Source of the DNA: Trebonia kvetii
GTDB lineage: Bacteria > Actinomycetota > Actinomycetes > Streptosporangiales > Streptosporangiaceae
DNA length: 64,000 nucleotides
Assembly: GCF_007827045.1 (NCBI RefSeq)
Contig: NZ_RPFW01000004.1
Span: 496,001-560,000, forward strand
Reading direction: 5' to 3'
The notes under the pieces are model-generated. The model made no database searches. It saw nothing but the letters and a program-made list of their open reading frames with translations, and was not told the origin of the DNA. Shown here piece by piece: positions 14,151 to 22,921 of the stretch. Position 1 is the stretch's first letter; the number at the start of each line of letters is the position of its first letter. A program made the translations under genes and the position numbers.

Positions 14151-15424
14151 CTCTCCGGACATCGGGAGACTCGTCAGCCGACGACGCAGGGTGCCGTGTG
14201 CTGCACGTCGACATGGACGCCTTCTACGCGAGCGTGGAGCTGCGGGACCGTCCCGAACTGCGGGGCAAGCCGGTGGTGGTCGGCGGTCTCGGCCCGCGCA
14301 GCGTCGTCCTGTCGGCGACCTACGAGGCGCGCGCGTTCGGTGTCCGCTCGGCGATGCCGGTGGGCCGGGCGCGGCGGCTGTGCCCGCAGGCCGTCTTCAT
14401 CCCGCCGCGGCACGGCGTGTACGGCGAGGTCTCCAAGGAGGTCATGGCCATCTTCCGCGCGGTCACGCCAGAGGTTGAGCCGCTCTCGCTCGACGAGGCG
14501 TTCCTTGATGTCTCTGGCGCCACGCGGCGGCTCGGCACGCCGCGGCGTATCGCCGAGCTGATCAGGCAGCAGGTCCGCGAGCAGCAGTCCATCACCTGCT
14601 CGGTCGGGCTGGCGCCGGTCAAGTTCGTGGCGAAGATCGCCTCGGCGCGGTGCAAGCCCGACGGCCTCCTCGTGGTGCCCGCTGACGGGCTGCTCGACTT
14701 CCTGCACCCGCTCCCGGTCAGCGCCCTGTGGGGGGTGGGGGACAAGGCGGAGGAGGTGCTCGGCCGTCTCGGGCTGCGGACCGTGGGTGATATCGCTCAC
14801 GTGCCCGCCGCGACCCTGCGCAGGGAGCTTGGCGCGGCGGGCGAGCACCTGCACGCCCTCGCCTGGGGCCGCGACGAGCGTCCTGTCACGCCACGGCGCG
14901 AGGAGAAGAGCGTCGGTGCCGAGGAGACATTCCCGACGGATGTGGACGACCCGGACGTGGTCAAGAAGGAACTGCTGCGGCTGTCGGGCAGGACCGCGCG
15001 TGCGCTGCGCGCGTCGGGGTGCGTGGCGCGCACGGTGACCGTCAAGCTCAGGCTGGCGAACTTCAAGACAATCACCAGGTCACGGACGCTCCCCGAGCCG
15101 ACAGACGTGGCCAGGGAGATCTACGCCGCGGCCTGCGCCCTTTATGAGGGTTCCGGGCTTGACAGCAGGGCGCGGCTGCGTCTCGTCGGCGTCAGGGCGA
15201 CGGGCCTTCGCCCGGTCAGCGGGGCGGCACGGCAGCTCGCCTTCGACGAAAGGCCGTCTGGATGGCGGGAAGCGGAGCAGGCGGTGGACCGGATCGCGCG
15301 GCGTTTCGGCGCCGACGCGGTGCGGCCCGCGGCACTTTTCGGATCTTCTCAAGACGGGCCAGCGGAGGCCCCTTCCAAGACGCGTGATGAGCCTCGTATT
15401 CTGGGAAATGAACCAGGTGTCTAA
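14147..15424 (+). CDS. dinB: DNA polymerase IV (Y-family)
   Basis: Error-prone translesion polymerase of about 425 residues. Catalytic carboxylates are in VLHVDMDAFYASVE and in LSLDEAFLDVSG; SATYEARAFGVRSAMP is the family's nucleotide-binding segment. The little-finger domain is present (VTVKLRLANFKTITRS), and ARQLAFDE may be a beta-clamp-binding peptide (QLAF). The start is GTG 14147, overlapping the upstream stop codon (GTGA). The tail after residue 400 is short and hydrophilic. A small hairpin (GGTGA-AAG-TCACC) follows at about 15430. Confidence 0.94.
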   Translation: MTLRTSGDSSADDAGCRVLHVDMDAFYASVELRDRPELRGKPVVVGGLGPRSVVLSATYEARAFGVRSAMPVGRARRLCPQAVFIPPRHGVYGEVSKEVMAIFRAVTPEVEPLSLDEAFLDVSGATRRLGTPRRIAELIRQQVREQQSITCSVGLAPVKFVAKIASARCKPDGLLVVPADGLLDFLHPLPVSALWGVGDKAEEVLGRLGLRTVGDIAHVPAATLRRELGAAGEHLHALAWGRDERPVTPRREEKSVGAEETFPTDVDDPDVVKKELLRLSGRTARALRASGCVARTVTVKLRLANFKTITRSRTLPEPTDVAREIYAAACALYEGSGLDSRARLRLVGVRATGLRPVSGAARQLAFDERPSGWREAEQAVDRIARRFGADAVRPAALFGSSQDGPAEAPSKTRDEPRILGNEPGV

Positions 15425-15470
15425 CGTGAGGTGAAAGTCACCCCACCCCCCGGTTTTCATGGGAGGCGTC

Positions 15471-15887
15471 GTGCCGCTCTCTGAGCATGAGCAGCGCCAG
15501 CTCGAGCAGATCGAGCAGGGGCTCTACAGGGAGGATCGGAGGCTAGCGCGTCTTGTTCGCTCTAGCGATCCCCGCGTGCATTACAGGCGTCGGGTGGTAG
15601 AGGCGCTCGTCGGTTTGCTCGTTGGTGCTGCGATGATCGCCGTCGGCATCGCCCTTACGGTGATCGGCCTGGCGGTCGCGGGATTCGTCATCATGCTGCT
15701 ATGCGGCATCTGGGCGCTGAACAGCTGGCGGCAGATGGCCACCGTTGCCGTCGGCTCCAGCGGCGCGCAGCGGGGTACGGCCGGCAAGAGCCGGTCTCGC
15801 CGCTCCCGCCGGGGCGGCGCCCCGCGCGGTACGTTCGGTGAGCGGCTTGACGAGCGCTGGCGGCGTCGGCAGGAGGGTGACCTCTAG
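15471..15887 (+). CDS. DUF3040 membrane protein
   Basis: A 138-residue actinobacterial protein: an N-terminal segment PLSEHEQRQLEQIEQGLY diagnostic of DUF3040, two transmembrane helices at about residues 45-85 (VGLLVGAAMIAVGIALTV and AVAGFVIMLLCGIW), and a strongly basic, Arg/Ser-rich C-terminus. In streptomycetes such genes often lie between dinB and the dcw cluster, as here. Function is unknown. The start is GTG 15471, with GGGAGG 4 nt upstream. The 3' end converges on the transglutaminase gene, with a short palindrome, ACCTCTAGAAGGT, at the stop codon. Confidence 0.88.
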   Translation: MPLSEHEQRQLEQIEQGLYREDRRLARLVRSSDPRVHYRRRVVEALVGLLVGAAMIAVGIALTVIGLAVAGFVIMLLCGIWALNSWRQMATVAVGSSGAQRGTAGKSRSRRSRRGGAPRGTFGERLDERWRRRQEGDL

Positions 15888-15917
15888 AAGGTCCACACGC
15901 GGAACCCCGCAGGAGGT

Positions 15918-18353
15918 CTAACCGCGGAACCTGCCGAGCCACCACGGGCCGATGCGGCCGAGTGCGTCGGTCGCGGCGCTGAGTGCGCTCATCGTCGGGC
16001 CGACCACCGAGGCTGGGAGCAGGCGTGCCCGCCAGCGGTCGCCGCGCGGCACCGCGGCGGCGATGGCACGCCGCACCGCCGTGCTGTCCGCGCGCAGCCC
16101 GGAGCCGTCCGTCGGCCGCGCCGCGTACCTGGCCCGCTCCTCCGCCAGGGCGATGCGACCGAGCGCCGCCCGCGCCGGCTCACCGAGGCTTAGCGCGCCG
16201 CCCGCCCTGGTGGCCACCGCCCGCGGTGACTCGCTCGGCTGGCAGCCGGCGCCGTAGTCGATCAGGTCGTCGCGCAGTTCCTGCCAGGCCGCGTGCGCCC
16301 ATGCCTCGTCCCTGGCGCGTATCCGCCCCTCCAAACCGCCAGCGTGACCCGCGGGTACGACGCCGGGCCTCCCGGCGCCGTCGCCGGTCCGGTGCCGCCA
16401 GCGCCGCCGCCTGACCACCAGCCGCCCGCACAGCGGCGCGATGAGGGCGATCGCGGCAAGGCCCGCGACCGTGAGTCCGAAAATCACCCACGGGTCGGGC
16501 CCGCCCGCTCGGACGCCGCCGCCGCCGGCCACTCCGCCACCTCCGGGCGGCACGAGCACGTGCTGAAAGCCGCGGGGGAAGCCGGTGGGATTGGCGGTCG
16601 GCGCGATGCTCGGCCCGGTCGCCGGCTGGGTGGCCGAACCGGGGCCGGTGGAGTTGAGTGTGTAGCTCGGGGGAATGGCGCTGCCCTGTCCGTTGGCGCC
16701 CGTCGGCGTCGGCTCGAACCGCAGCCAGCCGAACCCCTGGAAGTACAGTTCCGGCCAGGCGTGCGCGTCGTGCGAGGTCACCACCCACGTGCCGGTGGAC
16801 ACCGTGGTGCCTGGGGTGAAGCCGAAGGCGACGCGCGCCGGGATGCCGAGCAGCCTGGACAGCACCGCCATGGCGTAGGAGAAGTGCAGGCAGTACCCCG
16901 TCTTGGTGACCGTGAGGAACTTGGTGAGACCCGCGGCGTCGTCGAACGTCGGAGCGTGCACCGTGTAGCTGAACGTCCCGCCCGCCAGCCAGTTCTGCAG
17001 CGCGAGCGCCTTCTGGAACTCGGTCTTCGCGCCCGCCAGTCGCACCACGGACTCGGCAAGGGCGCGCAGCGAGTCGTAGGAGGAGGGCACGGACAGGTCA
17101 CGGGCGGCGATGTCACCCTGCGGCGGCGGCGCCTCGTTGAGCAGCGCGGCCGGCGGCGACTCGTCGACGCTCTCGACGGTGTAGTCCATGCCGCCGAGCG
17201 TGACGCCGGGATCGAACACCATCAGCGTCGCGCGGTCCGCGCGCACCGATCCTTGTGCCGTGACCGTCGTGGCGGGGAAGGGAACGGGCAGCGCGTACAA
17301 GGCATCGGTGCCGATGCCCTGGGCGATGCTGATCCTGGTGGTTTCCCTGGCCGTCCCGGTGTAGTTGCTCAGGCCGGGGGCCGTGGGCAGCCGCGGGCCG
17401 ACCGTGGCGTGGTCCTGGGGCTGGCCGAGCAGGTGCCAGCCGGTGTCCGTGAGCTGGTCGAGCACGTAGAGCTGCAGGTAGCCGGGGGTGGCATCGGTCG
17501 TCGTGTAGGCGAGTTCGGTCACCGCCTGCGCTTCCGTCAGCTGCTGCGACAGGTGCGTGTTCGGGTCGGGGAACCCGGCGACCGCTGCGCCGTTTCCGGT
17601 GTTTCCGCCGATGCCCGGCTGGCCCTGGCCGAACAGCCTGGTCATGTGCAGGCCGGGGACGAACAGCGGGATGAACAGCGCGAGCGCGACAGCGGCGAAC
17701 CCCACCCGGCGGCCCGTCGCCGCCAGCGCCCGCGTGTCGGGCGCGTCGGTGTCCGACGGGTCCTGGTGCTCCCATTCCCTGATCCGGTCCCTGGCCTCGC
17801 TGGACAGCAGCCCCAGGTAGCCGGCGACTCCGGCGATGAACGCGACCGTGGTCCCGACGAAGCCGCGCGAGACGCTCAGCGTGAACGGCTCGGTGAACAG
17901 CAGCAGCAGCGGCAGCCCGGCAAGCGCCGCGCTGCCGAACCGGACCGCGATCAGGTCGGTGAGCAGGGCGGCGATCCCGATGCCCGCGGCGGCGAGCAGC
18001 ACCATGCCGCGCAGTTCAGGAACCGGGGGAGCGTACTTGGCCGCCTCGTCGAATCCCTGCCCCGCGATGTGCCAGAGCGCGGCGAGCGAGGCGGGTGTCG
18101 GCAGCAGGTGGCCGTAGGACCTGGCGTTGGAGAACGTCACGTTGAGGTAGAGCAGCAGCGCGATCACGCCGATCGCCAGGTCCGCCGCGAGCGGCAGCCT
18201 GCGCAGCCTGGCCAGCGTCCCGGCGAGCCCCACCACGATGGCCGAGCCGATCCCGGCGAAGAACCAGCCGGTCCCGATGAAGACGGGGTACAGGGACAGC
18301 GAGGCGAGTAGGACGGCGGCCGCTGCCGCCAGGGTCCGCCGGTGGCTAGCCAT
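15918..18353 (-). CDS. TgpA-like membrane transglutaminase/protease
   Basis: An 811-residue membrane protein of the TgpA/DUF3488 family. Six or seven helices occupy about residues 1-240. An extracytoplasmic region contains the transglutaminase-like core: TGYCLHFSYAMAVLSRLLG (Cys), TSHDAHAWPELYF (His) and WLRFEPTP (Asp-equivalent position). A proline/glycine-rich linker, one more helix (WVIFGLTVAGLAAIALI) and a cytoplasmic DUF4129-like tail follow. The family is thought to work in envelope biology or as a protease; the substrate is unknown. The start ATG 18353 overlaps the DUF58 gene by 8 bp; MoxR and DUF58 partners precede it, a conserved three-gene set. Confidence 0.9.
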   Translation of the reverse strand: MASHRRTLAAAAAVLLASLSLYPVFIGTGWFFAGIGSAIVVGLAGTLARLRRLPLAADLAIGVIALLLYLNVTFSNARSYGHLLPTPASLAALWHIAGQGFDEAAKYAPPVPELRGMVLLAAAGIGIAALLTDLIAVRFGSAALAGLPLLLLFTEPFTLSVSRGFVGTTVAFIAGVAGYLGLLSSEARDRIREWEHQDPSDTDAPDTRALAATGRRVGFAAVALALFIPLFVPGLHMTRLFGQGQPGIGGNTGNGAAVAGFPDPNTHLSQQLTEAQAVTELAYTTTDATPGYLQLYVLDQLTDTGWHLLGQPQDHATVGPRLPTAPGLSNYTGTARETTRISIAQGIGTDALYALPVPFPATTVTAQGSVRADRATLMVFDPGVTLGGMDYTVESVDESPPAALLNEAPPPQGDIAARDLSVPSSYDSLRALAESVVRLAGAKTEFQKALALQNWLAGGTFSYTVHAPTFDDAAGLTKFLTVTKTGYCLHFSYAMAVLSRLLGIPARVAFGFTPGTTVSTGTWVVTSHDAHAWPELYFQGFGWLRFEPTPTGANGQGSAIPPSYTLNSTGPGSATQPATGPSIAPTANPTGFPRGFQHVLVPPGGGGVAGGGGVRAGGPDPWVIFGLTVAGLAAIALIAPLCGRLVVRRRRWRHRTGDGAGRPGVVPAGHAGGLEGRIRARDEAWAHAAWQELRDDLIDYGAGCQPSESPRAVATRAGGALSLGEPARAALGRIALAEERARYAARPTDGSGLRADSTAVRRAIAAAVPRGDRWRARLLPASVVGPTMSALSAATDALGRIGPWWLGRFRG

Positions 18354-19674
18354 GGGCCGCCTCCCTCGCCGGGTCGTCGGGCCCGCCCGTGCCTGCCGAG
18401 CCGTTAGACCCGGTTGAGCCGTTAGACCCGGTTGACTCGCTTGGCCCCGTCGTCCACGACAGCCCGCCGGAGCCGCCGGCCTGCCGCCCCGAGGCGCGGT
18501 TGACCTCCTGCCACGCCACCGGGAGCCGTGCGGCGTCGGACACCACCGCGACCCGCCACCCGCAGCCGGCGAGGGCCTGGACGCATCCCGCCACGTTCGC
18601 CGCGCGCACGTCCTCCGCGAGCAGCAGCGCCACCCCGGGCGCCGCCCCGCGTCTGGCCGCCGCGAGCTCCCTGGCCTGCGCGGGTGTCGCCTCCCCGATC
18701 ACCGCGATGACCTGGCCGCCCGCGCTGCCGAGCGCGGCCACCCCGGTCTCCAGAGTCACCGCGCGCGACGGTCGCAGCACGGCGAGCGTGTCAAGCAGCG
18801 TGTCGCGGAACGACCCCTGCCCCGGCACCTCGCCCTCCGCGGTCACGAACCGCGCCTCGAAACCCTCGCCCGCCAGGTGCACCCCGATGGACGCGGCCGC
18901 GGTGACCGCGAGCTCGAACATGGCGGTGGTGTAGGCGTTGCGCCGCGTGTCGAGGAACAGCGACGCGGTATTGCGCCAGTACTGCTCCTCGCGGCGCACC
19001 ATCAGCTCGCCGTAGCGCGCGGTGGACCGCCAGTGCACCCGTTGCAGGCTGTCACCGTTCTGGTAGGCGCGCGGCGCGACGTCGTCCTCGCCGGATGCGG
19101 CGATGGACCGCTTGCCGTGCTCGCTGTCGCCGAGCCAGTAGCCGCCGAACGGCGGCCGCGCGAGCGGCACGATGCGCGGCGTGACCGTCACCACCGAGGT
19201 GGACGTGAACGCCCGGGTGATCGAGACGAGGCCGAACGAGTCGGCGACGCGCACCCGCAGCGGCCCCACCGTGTACCTGCCCCTGGTCTCGGAACCGAGA
19301 TGGTAGGTGTACGAGCGCGAGCCGCCGCCGCCGATGCCCTCGAAGATGAACCTGGGCCGGGAGCCGAGCGCGTAGGGCACCGTGTCCTCGGCGAGCAGCA
19401 GCCCGGTGCGCAGCCGTGAGACGTTGGTCAGCTTGACGGTCAGCGACGCGCTCTGCCCGGCGGGCAGCCGGGCCGGCGACACCGTGCGCAGGCACGACAG
19501 CCGGTACCTGGCCCGGCCGGCGCCGAACGCGGAAAGCAGCGGAAGCAGCATCAGCACCACGCCGATCCGCAGCAGGTCGGGCTCGGGAAGCAGCAGACCG
19601 CAGGCCATCGCCGCTATCCCGGCCGCGACGAACGACCGGCCCCGCACCGTCAGCGCGCCAAGCAGCCCCCGCAT
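18346..19674 (-). CDS. DUF58 protein
   Basis: A 442-residue protein with two N-terminal helices (about residues 10-50) and the DUF58 core, a von Willebrand A-like fold; PRAYQNGDSLQRVHWRSTARYGELMVRREE is the family hallmark (written here as separate blocks: YQNGDSLQRVHWRSTAR, then GELMVRREE). DUF58 proteins pair with MoxR AAA+ ATPases and transglutaminase-like membrane proteins. The C-terminus has a Ser/Gly/Asn/Thr repeat (SGSNGSTGSNGSAG). The start is ATG 19674, with GAGAGG upstream. Part of the minus-strand operon moxR-DUF58-tgpA. Confidence 0.9.
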   Translation of the reverse strand: MRGLLGALTVRGRSFVAAGIAAMACGLLLPEPDLLRIGVVLMLLPLLSAFGAGRARYRLSCLRTVSPARLPAGQSASLTVKLTNVSRLRTGLLLAEDTVPYALGSRPRFIFEGIGGGGSRSYTYHLGSETRGRYTVGPLRVRVADSFGLVSITRAFTSTSVVTVTPRIVPLARPPFGGYWLGDSEHGKRSIAASGEDDVAPRAYQNGDSLQRVHWRSTARYGELMVRREEQYWRNTASLFLDTRRNAYTTAMFELAVTAAASIGVHLAGEGFEARFVTAEGEVPGQGSFRDTLLDTLAVLRPSRAVTLETGVAALGSAGGQVIAVIGEATPAQARELAAARRGAAPGVALLLAEDVRAANVAGCVQALAGCGWRVAVVSDAARLPVAWQEVNRASGRQAGGSGGLSWTTGPSESTGSNGSTGSNGSAGTGGPDDPAREAAHG

Positions 19675-19687
19675 CGGTCCCGCCCTC

Positions 19688-20677
19688 TCAGGGCCGTGGC
19701 AGCGGGGTCTGCTCGATGAGGCGCGTGACCACCTGCTCGGGCAGCTTCCGCTCCACGAGGGCCTCGGCGGTCGGCAGCAGCCGGTGCGCGAGCACCGGGC
19801 CCGCGAGCGCCTGGATGTCGTCGGGGATGACGTAGTCCCGCCCGTCGAGCGCCGCCCGCGCCCGCGCGGCGCGCAACAGGTGCAGCGCCGCGCGCGGCGA
19901 GGCGCCGAGCCGCAGCTCAGGCGCGGATCGCGTCGCGGCGCAGAGCGCGATGATGTACTGCTTCACCTGTCCCGCGACGAGCACGCCGCGCACCGCCTCG
20001 ATGAGCGCGCGCACGTCGGTGGCGGTGGCCACCGGCTTGAGGTGGTCGAGCGGTGAGGACGAGCCGTGGGTGTCGAGCATCTCGAGCTCGGCCGAGGCGG
20101 TGGGGTATCCGATGGAGATGCGCGCGGTGAACCGGTCGCGCTGCGCCTCGGGCAGCGGATAGGTCCCCTCCATCTCGACCGGGTTCTGTGTCGCGATCAC
20201 CATGAACGGGGCCTCAAGCTGGTACGTCGTGCCATCGACGGTGACGTGCCGCTCCTCCATGCACTCAAGCATGGCGGACTGGGTCTTGGGCGAGGCCCTG
20301 TTGATCTCGTCGCCGACGACGATGTTGGCGAACACCGGACCAGGCTTGAACTCGAACTCGCGCCGCTCCTGGTTGTAGGCGCTCACTCCGGTGATGTCGC
20401 TCGGCAGCAGGTCGGGGGTGAACTGGATGCGGCGCACGGTGCCGTCGATGGACCGGGCAAGCGCCTTGGCGAGCATGGTCTTGCCGACACCAGGCACATC
20501 CTCGATGAGCAGGTGCCCTTCGGCGAGGAGGACGATGAGCGCCAGCCTGACCGCCTCGGCCTTCCCGTCGATGACCGACTCAACAGCGGTCCCGATCTGC
20601 CGTGCGGTGGCCACCAGATCCTCAAGGGCCTGTGCGCTATTCGGCATACCGGTGCCGCGCCCCGTGTCGAGTACCAA
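19688..20677 (-). CDS. MoxR-family AAA+ ATPase
   Basis: Chaperone-type AAA+ ATPase of the MoxR class. The Walker A is EDVPGVGKTMLAKAL, and VVGDEINRASPKTQSAMLE contains Walker B. ATQNPVEMEGTYPLPEAQ, with the sensor region, and DRFTARISIGYP follow, and the lid has GASPRAALHLLRAARA. MoxR proteins are thought to assist maturation or metal insertion of partner proteins, here probably the DUF58/transglutaminase pair directly downstream. The start is TTG 20677, preferred because AGGAGG (20682-20687) is 4 nt upstream; ATG 20647 is the alternative. It is the first gene of the three-gene minus-strand unit. Confidence 0.92.
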   Translation of the reverse strand: MVLDTGRGTGMPNSAQALEDLVATARQIGTAVESVIDGKAEAVRLALIVLLAEGHLLIEDVPGVGKTMLAKALARSIDGTVRRIQFTPDLLPSDITGVSAYNQERREFEFKPGPVFANIVVGDEINRASPKTQSAMLECMEERHVTVDGTTYQLEAPFMVIATQNPVEMEGTYPLPEAQRDRFTARISIGYPTASAELEMLDTHGSSSPLDHLKPVATATDVRALIEAVRGVLVAGQVKQYIIALCAATRSAPELRLGASPRAALHLLRAARARAALDGRDYVIPDDIQALAGPVLAHRLLPTAEALVERKLPEQVVTRLIEQTPLPRP

Positions 20678-20898
20678 GACCCCTCCTCGAAAAGGCCGGC
20701 CGCCCCGGCGCCGGAGAACGCGTAGTCCTATTGAACAGTATGTCGTCATGCCCGGGGTGTGCCACGTCACACCGGGTCCGCGCATCGGGAACTTATCGAA
20801 TCCTGTCCCACCGGTCTTCGGTTTTCGCTCATACGTCCGCTTCTTCCGCGCAAAAGTTCAAAACCATCACCACCACGGAACGGTTGCGGCTGCCTCCG

Positions 20899-22041
20899 TC
20901 AGGACAGCCGGAACCGTTCGAGCCCGGACGGCATGGTCACGTAGAGGGTCTGTCCGTCCGGGCTCATCGCCACGCCAGCGGGGCCGTCGGTATAGGCATT
21001 GAGCCAGCCGGAGGTGGAGAACGACGGGCCGGGCCGGCCGGTCGCCACGTCGATGCCCGTGACGGTGTCGTCGGCGGTGCCGACCCTGTGGTCGACGACC
21101 GACGTCACCCAGACTGTCTTGCCGTCCGGCGCCATCTGCAGGTACAAGGGCGCGGCCTGCCAGCGCAGTGTCGCGCGCAGCCGGCCGGTGGCGGTGTCGA
21201 TGACATCGACGGCGTTGGGAGCCAGCTGCCCGATTCCGCTCAGCCCGTCGATGGCGGCGTAGAGCGTGCGGCCGTCGGGCGTGATGGCTAGCGATGACGG
21301 CATCCAGCCGAGCTTGATCGAGTTTCCGGCCGCGCCGGTCCGCAGGCTGACCGGCGTGACCGCGCCGCTGAGCACGTCGGAACCGTCGGGGCCGTCCTCG
21401 TTCGTCGCGATATAGAGGGTGGCGTCGTCCGGCGAGAGCACCATGCTCACCGCGCTCTCCAGCATGTAATCAGGAGCGGGAATCGCGGTCCCGACGCGCC
21501 CGGTGGCGACGTCCACGGGGTAGAGCGCGCTGTCGCCCGACAGGACGTAGAGGGTGCGGCCGTCCTTGGTCATCACGAACTGGTCGACGCCCCCAGGCAC
21601 GGGCACCCGCCCCACCTCCCGGCCGGCCCGCAGGTCGACGCGCGCGAGCGCCAGCGACGCCTGGGTCACGGCGTCCGTGACGGTGGTGAACAATGTCCGG
21701 CCGTCGGGAGTGATGGCCATGCTGTCGGTGCCCGCGTTCATGCCGGGACTGCCGTTGCTGATCGCGATGCGCCGGCGGGCCTTGCCCGTTGCGGCGGACA
21801 CCCGGGTGATGCTGTCATCCGAATTCGCCAGGTAGATCGTCTGCCCGTCCGGCGACACGACGACCGCGCTCGGTGACAGGCCGACCCGCAGGACCGGGGT
21901 GTCTCCGTAGAGGAACCCCCTGATGCCGACGACCGCCGCCGCGAGCAGGCAGGCCACGATGGCGAGTCGCACGGCGATCAGCCACGCCCAGCGGCCGGCC
22001 CCCAGGCCCTCGTTCGACAGACGGCGGATCTGCTGGAGCAC
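20899..22041 (-). CDS. Membrane-anchored YVTN-type beta-propeller protein
   Basis: About 380 residues: one transmembrane helix near residues 20-42 (LAIVACLLAAAVVGIRGFLY) and then a seven-bladed beta-propeller outside the membrane. The blades are marked by repeated VSPDGQTIYLAN, ITPDGRTLFTTV, MTKDGRTLYVLS, LSPDDATLYIAT, ITPDGRTLYAAI, MAPDGKTVWVTS and MSPDGQTLYVTM motifs, seven in all. No catalytic motif is seen; a binding or sensing role is likely but unknown. The start is GTG 22041, supported by AGGAGG with a 6-nt spacing; the open frame continues to 22245 without support. A palindrome lies in its leader (22099-22136). Confidence 0.85.
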   Translation of the reverse strand: MLQQIRRLSNEGLGAGRWAWLIAVRLAIVACLLAAAVVGIRGFLYGDTPVLRVGLSPSAVVVSPDGQTIYLANSDDSITRVSAATGKARRRIAISNGSPGMNAGTDSMAITPDGRTLFTTVTDAVTQASLALARVDLRAGREVGRVPVPGGVDQFVMTKDGRTLYVLSGDSALYPVDVATGRVGTAIPAPDYMLESAVSMVLSPDDATLYIATNEDGPDGSDVLSGAVTPVSLRTGAAGNSIKLGWMPSSLAITPDGRTLYAAIDGLSGIGQLAPNAVDVIDTATGRLRATLRWQAAPLYLQMAPDGKTVWVTSVVDHRVGTADDTVTGIDVATGRPGPSFSTSGWLNAYTDGPAGVAMSPDGQTLYVTMPSGLERFRLS

Positions 22042-22098
22042 CCGCGCCCTCCTCACGACCCACCTGACTGCAATCGGCCCCGGTTGAGAGCACCATGC

Positions 22099-22136
22099 TG
22101 GACATTTGGATACACCGGGATGTGCCCAAATGTCCA
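22099..22136. promoter_or_regulatory. Inverted repeat in the beta-propeller leader
   Basis: TGGACATTTGG (22099-22109) and CCAAATGTCCA (22126-22136) are perfect 11-bp arms around a 16-nt spacer that can itself pair CAC with GTG. It is 58 bp upstream of the beta-propeller start, in the 448-bp spacer before mraZ. An operator is as likely as an RNA hairpin. Apart from this and the mraZ promoter the spacer shows nothing recognisable. Confidence 0.55.
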
Positions 22137-22369
22137 CTATCTGGTCCTGCGTCGTATCCGGGCCGCGGCCGCGGCCCTCCACATCGCTCCACCGTCGCCA
22201 GGACACCTCGCGCGCGGCCGGGTCGACTCGCCACTTGCGCCCCATGCGTCACTGCCGTTCGCGGGTGGTGGAGAGCGGGTGGGGGAAGGCGTCGCGGCGC
22301 GCCGGCCGCCGGTTCTTCCCCCACTTCGCCCCACCCACGATGACCTGCGCGTTTGCGGTGCGCCGAGTA

Positions 22370-22432
22370 TTGACAACGATGTTTGGACTAGTACCGGTGG
22401 AGGAATGTGGAGTACAGTGGGGCGCGGTGGAG
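22370..22432 (+). promoter_or_regulatory. mraZ promoter with four MraZ-type operator boxes
   Basis: TTGACA at 22370-22375 is a good -35. A weak -10 (TACCGG, 22392) follows at 16 bp. Overlapping it, the hexamer GTGGRG occurs four times with an exact 10-bp period, at 22397, 22407, 22417 (GTGGGG) and 22427. Repeated G-rich boxes with one-turn spacing upstream of mraZ are the known binding sites of MraZ, which represses the dcw operon. This predicts autoregulation of the division cluster. Confidence 0.85.
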
Positions 22433-22489
22433 TGAGATAGCTACCGATACTCGGCTACCGGCTCGCTTGGGGGTGGAGGTGAGGAGCGG

Positions 22490-22921
22490 ATGTTTCTCGG
22501 CACTCACGCGCCCCGGCTTGACGAGAAGGGACGCCTGTTCCTTCCCGCCAAGTACCGTGACGAGCTCTCTGGGGGAGTCGTGATCACGAAGGGGCAGGAG
22601 CGCTGCCTGTACGTCTTCCCGCAGGAAGAGTTCGGCAGGATCACCGAGTCGCTGCGTGCGGCGCCGGTGACCGCCAAGGCGGTTCGCGACTACAGCCGGG
22701 TGTTCTTCGCCAGCGCCTCCGATGAGGTTCCTGACAAGCAGGGACGGATCACGGTTCCCGCCGCGCTGCGCACCTACGCGGGCCTGGAGCGGGACTGCGT
22801 GGTGATCGGCGCCAACACACGACTTGAGATCTGGGATGCCCAGGCATGGGAGACCTACCTGGCTGCCCAGGAGGACTCGTTCTCTGAGGCCGCTGAGGAG
22901 GTGCTGCCAGGAATTCTCTGA
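22490..22921 (+). CDS. mraZ: Transcriptional regulator MraZ
   Basis: First gene of the dcw cluster; a DNA-binding repressor built from two SpoVT/AbrB-like swapped-hairpin domains. 143 residues: MFLGTHAPRLDEKGRLFLPAKYRDE-like first domain (DEKGRLFLPAKYR) and a second with DKQGRITVPAALRTYAGLERDCVVIG, each carrying the DxxGR-x-x-x-P core. The start is ATG 22490 after a GAGGTGAGGAG ribosome site. Four matching operator boxes upstream support autoregulation. It is separated from rsmH by 429 bp containing a structured repeat. Confidence 0.96.
   Translation: MFLGTHAPRLDEKGRLFLPAKYRDELSGGVVITKGQERCLYVFPQEEFGRITESLRAAPVTAKAVRDYSRVFFASASDEVPDKQGRITVPAALRTYAGLERDCVVIGANTRLEIWDAQAWETYLAAQEDSFSEAAEEVLPGIL

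Noticed and set aside
15420..15460. Terminator after dinB
   Set aside because: GGTGA-AAG-TCACC is a weak hairpin and is not followed by T residues; reported only as a note under dinB.
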